DNA from: Echinococcus granulosus | Taxonomy: Eukaryota > Platyhelminthes > Cestoda > Cyclophyllidea > Taeniidae | DNA length: 64,000 nt | Assembly: GCF_000524195.1 (NCBI RefSeq) | Contig: NW_020170453.1 | Location: 146,300-210,299 of the forward strand | Direction of reading: 5' to 3' | Shown: piece after piece, positions 1 to 12,823 of the stretch | Layout of the letters: every line of letters begins with the position of its first letter | Position numbering within the stretch: position 1 is the first letter of the stretch | The notes under the pieces: model-generated | Databases searched by the model: none | Told to the model about the DNA's origin: nothing | Seen by the model: the letters and a program-made list of their open reading frames with translations, nothing else | Translations under genes and position numbers: made by a program

Positions 1-158
1 GAACTGCTTATGAAATACGTCAATTCTTAAACATTTAGTAGTGCCAAAGGTGTCCTTATCAATTTTTGAAGAAAGTGCGCACCTCTTTTGTTACATTCTT
101 TAAAGGTGCATCTAGTGACTCTAGAGGAAGGGTACTCCTGTCAGTCATTACACCTAAG

Positions 159-2091
159 GAGTCAATCTTTCATCCACCCGGACGGTGAAGTCGTTGGCTT
201 GACAGCGCTCCCTGCTGCTCCGCTCCTCTTCGTTTCTGTCTACTCATCCAGTTAGTTCCGACGTCATTCATCCTTCATTCCTTGAATAATAGAGCTACAT
301 TTGTCGTCTTAAATAATGAGTGAGATAGGATTTAATTTTTGCACTACTTTGCAGTATTCAATCAAAGAATCTGTACACTTGCTACTTTCGTTAGTTCTGC
401 CCATTAGGATGGGTTTTCAGATCAGCATTTTACCAATATTGGTCTGCTTGCGTCTCCTTCGAAACTGATAACTCTTGCTTTTATCCATTCAGTCTCAGAA
501 AGCAAGACAGAACTGAGCAGCGGTGCTCGAATTTGGCGTCTTCCACCGCCGCCTCCACAGTCGCTCTCACCGACTGAGTCGGAGGAAGAGAAAGAAATTG
601 ATTTCGCGGATCGACCCCCGGAACAGTTGGAGTTCGTCACTAGTGTACCCTGCAACGATTTTAACTCGATTAAAAAGTATAGCTCCTAATTTGTCATGCA
701 TTTTAAAGAGATTTTTTTTCAGTAATATTTTTTTCTTCCCGGCAGAGTTGCAGCACACCCCTCTGAAACCTGCAGCGACTTGGTATGTGTATTAGGTCCA
801 CCCCTCCCGGGAACACAGCAGTGCGTTCTTTTTCAATTGTAAAACGCATCTCATCACCCTCATTGAAGCGTTTCAGTCGCATTGTTCCGCTTTTTCAGCT
901 TTTCGAGCAGCCGAACAGTGTCACCAACATCCAGTTTTCTGGCCATTCTTAAGGCTGCCTCAGGCGACTACGCCGTCAATACATGTAGCCAACTGCGACT
1001 TCCGACGGAAGTCGGTGAGGTCGCAGGGGGATCAATCACCTCTCCCGTAAATGCTGTTCGATGGTCTCCTCATCGAAACGCCTCCACAGTCGGAGTTGCC
1101 TTTGATTCTGGCGTCCTCGGCATTGACACACGTTGCATGCAGTCCGTAGAGCTCTTCTGACTCGCTGTCAATGTGATTTATTCTAAGATATCTACTTGCA
1201 TTTCTTTAGGCCTTGTTTCTGGTTGGGTGATGTACACTGGCCATGTGTACGTGACATTGATTTTAATCCAAACTTGGATCACATTTTGGCCACTGGTGGC
1301 GACGATGGATGCCTCAGTGTGTGGGACCTTCGATCGATTCAGAAGGTCGGTGCTACCTCACATGGAAACTTTTCATTTAGGAGTGTCAGCTCTGGAACGG
1401 TTGGGTTAAAGCCCCTCGTAACTATTCCTGCGCACTCGCACTGGGTATGCGAAAATCGGTTCTAGAGTTTTAATGTCATTGTCATGATTAGCATTAGGCA
1501 ACCAAATCGTTTTTCCACTTGAAGATATGGACTGTACGATACCATCCAACTCGAGATCAGCTGCTTCTATCAGCTAGCAGTGATTCTTGCATCTGCCTCT
1601 ACGGCTTGCCCAGTTTTTCTTCGGAAACTGGGGCCTTGAGTAAAACGGATGGCACCAAAGCTAACAGTGGAGGGTCTTCTCCTGCGGAGTCCGAAATCTC
1701 TGTTGAAGGGTGAACTCATTTCCATTTTTCACTTTTTTTGAGGATAGCTTTGACTGGAAAGCCTTGCGTGTTTCAAGCCCATTGTGGTCACTTTGTCACG
1801 ATATTTAGGGTGTATGCGACTTTAATTTCCTTGGACCTTTCCAGTTTCTTTGAAATTAATCCGAGGAAATGTTTTTTCAGTTTGGAGGATGGAGTGCTGG
1901 GGCGTCTGGAACAGCAGCAGGAGAGCATTTATGCGGTTGACTGGAGCCCCGTGGATCCCTGGACTTTTGCTTCCGTGAACTATGATGGGCACTTTTTGGT
2001 TAACCAGGTGCCCGACAAGGTCAAGCTGGGAATTCTCCTTCAATGCGACGACGACGAGGAGGAGGAAGCGGACGACTTTGACAAGGTATAA
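159..2091 (+). CDS. EIPR1: EIPR1/TSSC1-type WD40 protein, 5' end outside window
   Basis: EIPR1 is a WD40 propeller protein that binds the EARP and GARP tethering complexes and acts in endosomal recycling and dense-core vesicle biogenesis (family knowledge). Visible exons are about 159-250, 493-676, 899-1160, 1210-1444, 1525-1709 and 1881-2091; a small exon near 746-782 is less sure. Recognisable family strings are HPDGEV, ARIWRLP, VRWSPHRN, the block CVRDIDFNPN followed by GGDDGCLSVWDLRS, AHSHW then IWTVRYHP, and SIYAVDWSPVDPWTFASVNYDG near the end. Phases fit at 250/493, 1444/1525 and 1709/1881. The N-terminal 60-80 residues must lie upstream of base 1. The protein ends in an acidic tail (DDDEEEEADDFDKV) beyond the usual GILL ending; the stop overlaps a possible donor (GTATAA), so a further exon cannot be excluded. 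Family identity is solid; the middle exon borders are approximate. Confidence 0.85.
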
Positions 2092-2513
2092 CCAATGCTA
2101 ATGGTTTTGTGAGGGTCAATGATACATCCACTCTGTGACCAAATGTTTTTTTGGTTTGTATCCTCTGCTTGGTAGTAAAAGTTTTTTCTTACCCTACCAT
2201 ATTTGTCCACTTGAATCGCCAATGCTCAAACTAGCCTTGTTAAAATCTAAAGTTTAAGTGATCAGTGTACCGCTTTTCGGGAGGCACCGGAGGTCTGTCT
2301 AGCTTCAAATCAGTGAGATCACTCAAAATATGCGCCTCCAGCCTTCTGCTTAGTAGAATTCTCGAAAACACTCCACATAAACAAGAGAATGGCTCAAATG
2401 ACACAATGTGATCTGCTGGGATAGGATGGTACAAAGGGCGAGTGGGATGCATAAAACAAAAAATAGTTGTGTCATAAGAGAGGCAGGGTGGATTGGAAGG
2501 AGGTAAAGGCATA
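2092..2513. other. intergenic gap between convergent genes
   Basis: The EIPR1-type gene and the minus-strand BTB gene end tail-to-tail about 420 bases apart. Nothing recognisable lies between them; the space presumably holds both 3' UTRs. Confidence 0.6.
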
Positions 2514-5500
2514 TCAAGAGACGGGAAAGAAAAGGATGTACGGCACGTGAGGCGCCTCGCCCACAACCCCCAGGGTGCTCACCAAGTGCTTGTCTGCACT
2601 GCCACTTCCACCACCGATGGCATCGCCACTGACACTGCTACTCCCGAAAGCGAAATCGAAGTTCACGAGTCTATAGGAGGTTGGTGGAGTGTGCTCTGTT
2701 GCCATCAAGCTCGAGTCGTTCGTATCTATGGTGAAGGTGGCGGAGGGGATGTGAGTGTGTACGGTGACACGGGAGCGGGCAGGCGCTCTGCTGAAGTAGC
2801 AACGTGTGTTTCGACCCTCCTCCGGCGTCACCGATAGCAAGTAGTAGTGGTTACTCTTCAGCTGCCATGGTACAAAAGCAGTAATACGGTTACGCATACT
2901 AGTGAGATTATTAGTGAGTTAGTGAGGTCAGTAAATCACCTTGATGGGTCGAGAAAAGCGCGTCTCGACCACGGGGCTAGTGGACTGGGCACAGTTGAGG
3001 GTTACCTCCAGCGCGCACAGTGCTCCGCTGCGCGACTCCACAGACTTGAAGAGGGTCCTTGGGATGGTCGTGGAGGGTGACGAGGCTGCCTCCGTCGTCC
3101 GACTTAATCTCGGGTGCGCATTGCTTCCATGGCTAGATGACCTTGAAATGAATGTACGCAGTTGGCTAGATTCGTGAATTTAGGGGGCTGGATACTTTAT
3201 AACTATGTGGTATGTCTCTTACTCGCGTCGTCTCCTGCTGTCATTGCTAGAGCGTAGGTAGGATGACATTTGGATGCCCGCGTGCCTATGCCCACGTCGG
3301 TGGCCACTGCCACCACTGATGAGAGTGGACACGCCGGTGCTACGGTAAGTGACTGGAAAGCCACCATTGGGGCTGTTGACCTCAGCGCTCTGATTTAGAG
3401 TGCACTGCCGCACCTCCACCTTCACTTTGAGTTGTGTCCCCTTGTTCATTGGCCGGAAGAGACCCACGCCGGCGAGGAACACTGCTTGCGAAACCTAATA
3501 ACTGCTACTTGTTTTAATTCAGTAGCTGTTGTGGGTGACTCGCACCCATGCCTCAGGGGTCATTGTCGGTTTTTAATTATTGAATGCTTAATGAAGTGAA
3601 GAAAAGCAAGCATTTAAAATTAGTCCAAGTGTCTGCTGCTCTGCTAGTTGCCTTGATGCATATCTACCGCTCACGTGATCGAACTTGAGAAAATTTTGCA
3701 TTCGAGAAGATACAGAATCGACAAGTGGGTTGTGTCACTTCAAACCCTTGAGGTCTTATTTCCTCCGTTTCGCGGAGCTCCTTTTTTCATTCCTAGTAGT
3801 CCTCACCGCAAAGAAGAGAGCACGACAGAAGTCTGGTTTTCACTTGCACTACTTAAATCCATCTCATTTTAGAGTGACAGCGCTCTTAGTAATCGCTAAG
3901 ATCAACCTGTGTCACAGGCATGAGTCACTGTAAGTAGCCAGGTAGGATTAATTATTCATTCCATATTCACTCTTTTTATTCCCAGTGAAGAAGAAAGCCA
4001 ATTGAAGGCTCATTTGCAATTATTTTCAGTCCGCTGCCTACTTCGTCCTGACACTCAGTTGGTTGCTTCCTGGTGCTCTCTTCTCGTTTTCTACTTATTC
4101 TCCGACATTGTTAGGTCGTAATATGAAGTAATTCAATCACTAATACTGTACCTGTGATATTTTATAGTAAATCAAGTAAGCACAGGATCTTCTTTGAGGA
4201 GTTATCAACGTTGTTTACCATCGTGCAACGGCTTTACAAGTTCAGGTAAGGGAATTTTTTTTTCCACAAATATTGTAAGTAGTCCAATTTTTCCCAAAAT
4301 TTATCTATAAAAGAAACCGTTTTGAGGGAGAAGGTGCAAGACACCCACTTCTTATTGAAGGGTTTTCTCTCTCTTTTCTGTATTCTAAGTAGTAAAAAAT
4401 CAAAGAGACCTAAGCGATCGAACTCTCCTATCGTTGAGATAATCTCTACTACAACCTGTCATCCTACATTTGTATGCTACACCTCGGATCTTTTTCAACT
4501 CGCCTTCCCACTGCTGTGCTTCATTCTACAAGAAGGGGTGAGGGCGAGGTGAGGCAGTAGCTCTCTCTCGTCCTGAGATGTGATATGTGGCCTTCCCGCG
4601 GGTAAGTTAAGGCCTGGTGGGGTCATGCATTGTCTTGTACAAACAGCTCATTCTTCTGCCTGATTGATCCATCCAGATTAGTTCTGAAGAAGCCGTTTTT
4701 CATTCACGCATTCTTTTTTCCTTCACCGACTTCGCCTTTACAGGTGAAGGCAGTGGAAATGACTTTTTCTGTCACCACCTCCAATAAGATTCGATAGCGA
4801 CTCGTTGTCAAGAATAGAGGCCCTTTTTGAAAAGGACGTAACATCACCAGAAGCAATTTTTGGGTGGTGCTTTCTGCTATCGCATTCCTCACCCTCTCGA
4901 AATGCCACGCAACAAATTTGACGCGAGCCTTCTGCCTCTTTGGGACTGCGCTACAATCAGTCCGGAAAATGAACAGGTTCGAATCACGACCGCTAGATTA
5001 CCCGGACGCTTGATGTTTTGAAGGCTCAGAATAGGAGGAATGCCGTAAAGAGTGGAATAAAGAGCATTGTATCAAGAGACTACACCTGTCGTTGGTGGTG
5101 GTGACAATGCCAAATGAAATTTCTACACCAAGATTATGCTTGGAAATGGCCTACCTTGAAGATGACGTACTCGGTGTCCGACCAGTAGGCCTCCTTGCTG
5201 GTGAGTGCGACTGTCCGTGTGAAGCGTCGGCACTTGTGAATCTGTGGACCCTTTCGTTTTTGCGGGGATATATTTGTCTCACCCTCCTGCTCCATACTGC
5301 TCGTCGTCTCCGCTGTCTCCTTCCCCGCTGCGTTTTCGCTCTCCGCAAACATCTTGGTGGCGATTTGTAGGAGAATGGTGTGTTGCTGTACGGAGGGTTA
5401 AACAAAGGCTGTTTTTAATTGTAAAATCGAGTTCATCAATGCTTGCTGCACCGGTTTGAAATAGCTTACCACTTCAAGACTGAGAATATCCGATTTGGAG

Positions 5501-8500
5501 ACGTGGATGATGAAGTCTTCCAGGGACATGGTAGTGAAGCGAATATAGGGAAGGAAGTCCCCCATAACTCCAGCCACGTTGAGGGTATTGTCAGTAATAC
5601 CCGTGCGAGCACACTCAAGTTTACTCCAACGCATCAACGCTTCAAATATTTCCCATTCCTCGCAATACAGCGTCTCCCTACTGATCAACCTAAGCAGGGT
5701 CTGGCGCTCGAGGTAGGTGAAGTGCTCGGAAGTGAGCACTTCTGGAGTCTACAAATGCACGCGTGTTTGCAAATTTCATACAACTTACCAAGACGTCAAT
5801 TGTGTGCCAACAGATCTTGAAGAGTTCATCCTCGTCCATTGTGGAGCATCGATTCAGTTGCAAAAGCACGTTTTGAGGCGTCATCAAGCTCTTGGCAGGA
5901 AGAAGATTGCACAAGACCTTCAAGCTTTGTGAATAATATTTAAATCCTGAGGGGAATAATAGGAGGGAGACAAAGGGGGGGGGGGAAATGAGCGCTGTTT
6001 TTTTCCTTTTTGAAACCTGGTCTTACCCGTTTACGACTGCAAAGGTCCCGTTTTGAAGTGAACAACGCTCGTTTATTGGCTGATTACTTGGCATGATACG
6101 ATGACAGGATGCCAGCAAGTCTTCCCTTCCTATGCACTGATGAAACAATTCACTGCCGTGTTTGAGAAAGGCTTGCATGCGCACTTAGTTGATCACTATT
6201 TTCTTCTCAGTTTCACCTTGAGAAAGAGAGCCGCGCTTTTCGATAAAAACCATCATTACTCGCGATGAATTCGTACAATGGAATTAACCGCACCAAGGGA
6301 GTGGGAAGAGGCGTTTCACATGATGCTCTGCTTAAACAAAAGCCTTGTTATTTATAATTTTTGATGCTTAGGTAACCGTGTGCCACTAATCGCCATTGCA
6401 TTCATGCTTCACGATCCGCACACAACGCCCCTGGCCTCAGTAGCGTTCTCGTTGCCTTATCACTCAATCGGCTTCTGGAAGTTGAAACCATGCAAAAATA
6501 AGATGGCTTGAGTCAGACGGAGGTTTCCCTTTTCACTTCGTGGTGTGCCTAAGCTATCGGTTGGAGATATGAGCCAATGGATACCGCTGGACTAGCAAGA
6601 GCACATATCACTTTTTGGTGATGGTCAAAGCTTTTTACACGAATCGCGGTGTAAACTTGCCTCCTTTTTTAACCCTCACAAGGTGTCAAAACGCATGAAA
6701 TCTCAGGGTTCAGTGAATAAATGTTGATTGCGATGGTATTCGATGCCATTCCGCAGTAGGAAGATGAATGAATGGGTGGGGAATCGTCTATTCTCGGTGC
6801 TTTATACGATGTATGCAGGCAGATAGATGGTAAATTTGAGATGGTCTAAGCGGATTATGGAATGGCTAAATAAATAGATGCAAAAATTAATGGGTGAACG
6901 AACAGATGGATGTGGATTGGCCGAATGGATGGGTGGATACGGGTGAATGGGTAGACACATATCGAAATGGACTGTCCAAGGACTAAGTCAGATGCATGGA
7001 TAGATAAACCTGTCGATCTATGATTGTGTGGTGTAAGTATTGATGGACACTTTGACTTCCGGACAGGTTTGGGGTTGTGCCACCACCACTTAGCTACAAG
7101 ACCTCACTTAGGAGTAACCCCTTACTTCAGACTAGACTGTTGCCATCGCCGTCGATGCACAATTAATTTGAATAACGAGATGTGGAGGCAAGACCAACGT
7201 CTCGCTTGGGTACCACTCCAGCGACTGTAAGGCCAAATATCGCCCATCCAAAAGTACTCCAAGGCGTTTTATTTGAGCAAGGCAAACAAATCCAGATAAT
7301 TTCTATCAAACATGAATTACCGACACCTTCTGGTTTGCTCTTATTCGGAATTATCTCACCTTATTAGAAGCGTTTTGGAGGGGATGGCCTTACGCGCGAA
7401 GGCAGTGCAAAATATCAGAGTCTTTATTAAAACGTTGTCTATTAGCATTCCGTCATCCTAATAAATTCTTTTAAGAATGTTTAGTTACATTTTCACTGTT
7501 CAAATAAGCGAACCACGTAAGTCTCATTTTAGGTGCTGCTACTTATGACTTGGGAAAAAAATGTCATAATCATATGTTACTTACAATGAGTCGATTCTTG
7601 CAGGCCGTCGCGAGTGGTGTGAGGAGGTATTTTTTGGCTGCGTAAAGGGTGTCATAGAGGTCATCAAGGGTGTCTGTCAAGGTCATGTCATCGTAGTAGA
7701 TATAATGCAAGCACTGTTGAAAGGCCTACAGAAAAAGGCAACGAAACACAATAAAGACGTTGTAATGATGGGCCAGTTGGATGGACTATCTAGGCAGTCC
7801 ATGATATTAGGCTCCCTTAACGATTCAATTACCTTGCAGGACTTCATGTCATTCAAGGCCCAAGTTCCCTAAGCGACATTAGCGGAGGATGATGAGATTG
7901 TTTCAAATAACATATTGGATTAGTCACCATCTAGTGGTTTTTAGAGTCTTTGATATATCTGGGAAGTATGATTCATGGGAGACGTTTTTTTCTTTAAACA
8001 AAATAAAACTGTGATTTAGGAAAAAGGCCTTATTATATCCACTTATGCATAGGGCAAAAAATTGGTAAGTAAAAATGCATTTTGCGATTCGGGTGCCAAA
8101 GAGAAAACTTAATCGAAGTGCTATACAGGATTTGAGTTTCACTCATTCATTAAAGAGTACACTTGCGACCCTAGGACACACCCGTAATTTTTAAAAGTAA
8201 GTCTAAAATGCAGTGGTTCTCCTTGTCGCTGTGCTTGCATTAGCAGTTCTGCAAAAGGAAGATTGGTAGCCTGCAAACCTTCCTCCTAACTTAATTAGAG
8301 GGGCAAAGTAGACCACATGCATATGGCACATGGCATCTTGTCAATAAAATGAGCTCCCGAATTCAGAATTTATAGTCGGGATAGTTGAATTCAATCTGCC
8401 TTTAATCACTTTAACTTCTAATGAGAAAATTGCAACTTCTAGCTCTGTAACTGTTGCAACATTCATGGGTTTGGTAGTTTTGAGCAATTGGCGTTTACCA

Positions 8501-11500
8501 TCGTTCAAGTCAGCTAATTATTTGCATCTCAAAATTCGGGCAATGTAAACGGGAAGCAAAGACTCACACAGTAAGTAATTCATCAAACCCAGTTAAAATT
8601 CTAATCATACTTACTTTTTTGAGTTTTTATTGATTGATGAGCAAATATTTTAACAGACAAGTAATCCAATTTTTATCGTGATTCATTTCTGAAATTCTCC
8701 AAAGTCATCAACTTTTGATTTTTAAATACCATTCTTGGAGTATTGCTGCGGTGATAAGCTAAATTGAAGGCTTAAAATTACGCTCAAGTGATATCTAATT
8801 GTGGCATCATGCGGGATCCTCTAGACTAGCGCGTTCAAGACATCTCTTATGGTTCCGAGCATAACACAGAATTATTACTACTTCAGAGAACATAACTTGA
8901 CATGGAGCCTCTGATATACTTCTCTATAGACTTTGGTAGGCAGCTTCAGCTCATAGAGCCCTAATTTTCTTTGGAGATTTGGGATTTCAGGTTCTCACAA
9001 ATCCATGGTTAATTGAAACATTGGGTATCTTATGGGAGTTTTAGTAGTCACATTCCATAATGAATGTTTTTAAGCATCACTTACACCACAATTTGTGAAT
9101 TATTTCTCTCTAAGAAATGCTAGGAAATGCGTAAGTGTAATCTGTAAGGAGCCTTCTTGCGGCTAGAAGTTTTGAAATGTCGATCAGGTAACGATACATA
9201 GGAAAACTTTCAAACCATATGCTTAATAGCTAAAATTATGTTAAATTTTCAGGCAATATGTATTTAACATTAAGTAATTGTTTCAAAACTAATTTTTTTT
9301 TCGTTCAGAAAACTTCATCATTTTTCCATGTACTCAAGGAGCAATATTTTACTTACTGCTGGGGTAACGTCAGTAACATGCATTTCCATGGCTACCACTG
9401 GCGTCGCTATTGCGCCAGCCACTGATGGTGTAGCGGTTGGGGGCCTCGTACTTAGTACCCCTGTGGCTTCCGCGAATGCACCGAAGAACATCGCTTCAAA
9501 GACCGGCGAGGCGATAGCCAAAACAAGGCGATGCGCAGCAAACCGCTTCACCTTGCTGTGAGCTACCTCCTTGGCAGTTGATTGTGTCACCGAATTGGTC
9601 GACTGTGGAACTACTTTTGCTCGATCTTTGCTCTTATTTCTGCCTCCATCCTTCTGACACAACGACTCTATATCGATATCTGAGATGTCAGAGAGGTGAC
9701 ACATCACAGCCGTATTCGTAGTTTTAGTGAAGTATGGGCAGACCTCAGAGGGCGATGAGGAAGTGGAGGTTGGAGAGGAGGAGATTGAAGATGGTGTCTC
9801 TGGAGTGTCTGCAGTGTCTCGCATTGAGAGTAGCATCGCCGCCAGTGTTTTTGCCTTTTCTGCAACTGTCGCCTCCCGATTTCTAGCTTCTGTCTCCAAA
9901 TCCTCCGCATCTGAGGCCGCCGGCGTGGTCTGTGCAACAGCAGAGGCATTGCCGGAGGCCTGAGCGATGGCTGAGGTGATTCTACGCTGTTGCTCAGTGT
10001 TCTGACGACGCTGTGCTGAGGCAGTCGAACGTCGGGAAGTCGGACACATAGGTGGACGTGGGGAGAGCACACCATTGCATTGACTGTCTCTTTTACGTGT
10101 TTTGCTTTCTTGTCTTCCTGCTTTTTCCCATCCCTCACCTCCTCCGATGTAGAAATAGACGTCTGTAAAGCGTTCTGTGCACAGTATGCTGCGCAGCCGG
10201 TCTTGAATGCTCTTACAATTGGTCTACGAATAAGAACAAAACCATCGAGACTGCAAGAAATGGCGGTTACTGAAATAATACGGTCTTTGACAACACACAC
10301 CCTCCAATCCGTTGGAGTGACCACGTTTTCATGCTCCTCGGGTTCGTTGGCTTCGAATGGGACTTCAGGGAAGACGTCCGAGTCACCGACTGGGTCATCA
10401 ACGAGCAGTCTGTTAAGGTAGCGGTCAAATAGGTTGTCATTTGTAACAGTGGTGGTAGAACGATGTCCTGGCGTCTCGATAGGCGGGTACCAGTGTTGAC
10501 TTCTGTTGGTGTGTCCGCTGCCTCGCGCAAAGTAGGGACTCACCAAGGAAGGCTCCAGTGGGCTCTCATCGTCGAGTTCTGCCAAACTGGCGAAAACATC
10601 GTTGTGTCGTGTTGAGGCTCTGTGAGGTCCTGCTGAATGATTCCCATCCACTCCAAGTCGAATAGTGCTGGAGACTGCTCCACGATTTTGGGCGGCTGGA
10701 AGAAGAGATAATTATATTGTCATTTGTGTGCAATTAGTTACTTTCATTTTGCGTCGAGGTCGATGTGAAGACAAGTGGGCGTCGCCACCTTGGTCCAAGA
10801 ATTAGCCAATTCATGGGTCAGAGGCTAATTATGCCTCTTCTCTATGCCCTTTGATTGACAGGACGATATAAGGTAGCCGCTTAAGCATGACCTTTTTTGT
10901 TTACTTCAATGGAAGACTTGTGTCGATCAAAGTCGACTGAAGACGTAAACGACTTAATCTCTGTGACCCTTATTGAGCTGCTTATGTAGGTAGGTAGGCA
11001 GCATAAATAGTCAGCAGCACAATTGAATTTTCACACAATTTTACAAGACGATACCATCACTCGACCTTAGAGGACCCTCCTGCTTCTGTTGAAGAAAGGC
11101 TGGTGTGGTTTAATCGCCATCTATAAATAGAAGTTATGGTGGTTCTTGTGCTGCAAGGATGGAGGGGCAGCTAGCGGGTCTTTGTGACAAGAAGAAGAGA
11201 GTCGGTCTGGGCTCAGGAGGCGGTGCTGCTTTAAACACGAGGGGTCTCCATTTTATTAATTTTAAATACGATTGGGTAAATGGCAGTATGTTAATCCCAT
11301 TTCTACGTCAGAATCACTTCACCAGCGGCGCTTCCAGACATGGCAGGTGACCACGCGAGTAAATAGAGATAGCCTCCTTCTGTCAGGATCACGGCTAGCG
11401 TGAAGGTCATGACAACACCGCAAAGCGCTTACTTGTGGTGAATCAGAATTTGAATAAGGGAATGGAAAAAAAACGAGATGAGGTCATTTTTTTCATACCA

Positions 11501-12823
11501 CCTTTACAAGTGGCACTGTCCCTCTCACTTTCCTTTTTTTGGGCCTGTACTGGGTGGCAGAAGCCTATGCTAATGAGGGAAGTTCATTAACATTGCCTAG
11601 TTCTCACTGACACATCATTATAATGCCTTGACTCAACTCTCCTTACTCACTTCCCTTGGGGTGCCAAACTAGCCACTTTTTCAACCGCCACAGAAAGTAT
11701 CTGGTAGGTTATGGTGCGAGATGTGATGTTCGAGGTGATTCCGTGCTTCAACACCGCTTAAGGGGGCTCCCCTCCAATTAGTAGCAAGGTCCAAAAATAG
11801 TGGTTTTTAGGGATCAAAGTAACCACGGTACTAATCATTTCTGAGAATTAAAATAAAAAATTGTGACCTTAGAAATGAATAGTTCTCAATGACTTCTTCT
11901 TCTACGAGAACGGCGTCTGAAGGCCATAATCGGAGATCCTGAGCCACAGCAAATAACCCTGGTTACGACTGTTCATCGTTAAGTTGGACGGTTTGAGCCC
12001 TTCGGATCTTCAGAGAACTTAAAACTACCTAAACAGGTACTAAAACCGTGTCAATCAACCTTTGAGGAGGAGGTAGAGCCTTCACTGTCTGTTACACAGG
12101 CATTGGCTGATGGACAACAACAATGCTACTTGTCTTTTGTTCGAGGGTGTCGAAACAATTTTAAGTAAAATCACTTGCAAGAATTTGAAAGCTATCATCT
12201 CATTCTCTTTGGGGTGGTGGGGAGGAATGAACCAGCCTCGAAAGAAAACCTTAAAAAAATCTATCTCGATAAAGCCACCGGATTAATTTACTCTCATTCA
12301 CTGTAAGAAGGAGTCTCCTCTCAGCTCGAGGCAATCATTTTCTCACATACTACCTCCTCTAATCCATTTTCAGCGTGTGTGTGTATGCTACTCCGTGGTA
12401 ATTAAGATGCCTTACCTACCTCAACTCCCCACACGACCATTCTATGCGATTACCACAGGCTGCCAAATTACTCATTCACCTATTTTTGCACTGGTAGAAT
12501 CTTGGTAAACCATTTCCAATCCTAGCCTCACCCTAATTGTCATTCATTTGACCATAAGGAAGGGCAATCACATGACCTGAAGGTGGCATGACAACAGCTG
12601 ACCCTGCTGTCGGTCGCTAAAGTAAAGGTTATAATCTGGCATTAAACTTACAGTCCAGGGAAGCGAAGGAATTGTGCAGGCTCAGTCGGTCAAGTCGAAT
12701 GTCAGGCGAGCTGGCTATGTCGGTGCCCGAGTTATCCGTCCCCGCGTCGTTCCGAAGGATGCTGGTGTCGAACGGATCAACGTCGTTTTGGACGGCTGTC
12801 TGGATAGAGATGTCGTCACTCAT
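2514..12823 (-). CDS. BTB-BACK-PHR protein (BTBD1/2/3/6 family) with giant BTB insertion
   Basis: Ten exons join in phase to 1011 codons: 12823-12652, 10695-10301, 10223-9357, 7725-7585, 5917-5789, 5748-5470, 5385-5155, 3494-3223, 3141-2940, 2861-2514. Family members are Cul3-type ubiquitin ligase adaptors or topoisomerase I partners. The N-terminus is disordered. The BTB fold starts at TDWRTNCKSIQDRLR and RFTDVYFYIGGGEG, continues after a long insert with RFAAHRLVLAIASPVFEAMF, and ends with AFQQCLHYIYYDD and YAAKKYLL. The BACK domain (VLCNLLPAKSL, LLRLISRETLYCEEWEIFEALMRW, IRFTTMSLEDF) precedes the PHR domain (KCRRFTRT, FLAGVGLFRP, KGTQLKVKVEV, NHYYLLSVT, YRLVNFDF, VPYILFF). Vertebrate relatives have about 480-550 residues, so this protein is roughly double. 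The true ATG is at 12823; the intron at 10300-10224 resolves two overlapping frames. Introns are otherwise without recognised genes. Confidence 0.88.
6740..7010. repeat. degenerate GATG/TGGA-rich simple repeat
   Basis: Within an intron of the BTB gene the sequence is dominated by variants of gatgaatg, gatggatg, gaatgggt and agatggat, a decayed tetranucleotide microsatellite. The rest of this intron (5918-7584) shows no coding signal. Confidence 0.6.

Noticed and set aside
5398..5456. Read-through end of the BACK exon
   Set aside because: GTAAGC at 5469 is a good donor, and joining to 5385 restores family-like sequence and keeps phase.
5975..5985. G-run (and another near 41503) as regulatory G-quadruplex
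   Set aside because: A single homopolymer run without further G-tracts; more likely a simple repeat.
9704..10651. Single 315-codon minus-strand frame as one exon
   Set aside because: Its first half is the second exon of the BTB gene (start is GTG, not ATG), but after 10301 the reading moves to another frame through a 77-base intron; the remainder lacks BTB sequence.
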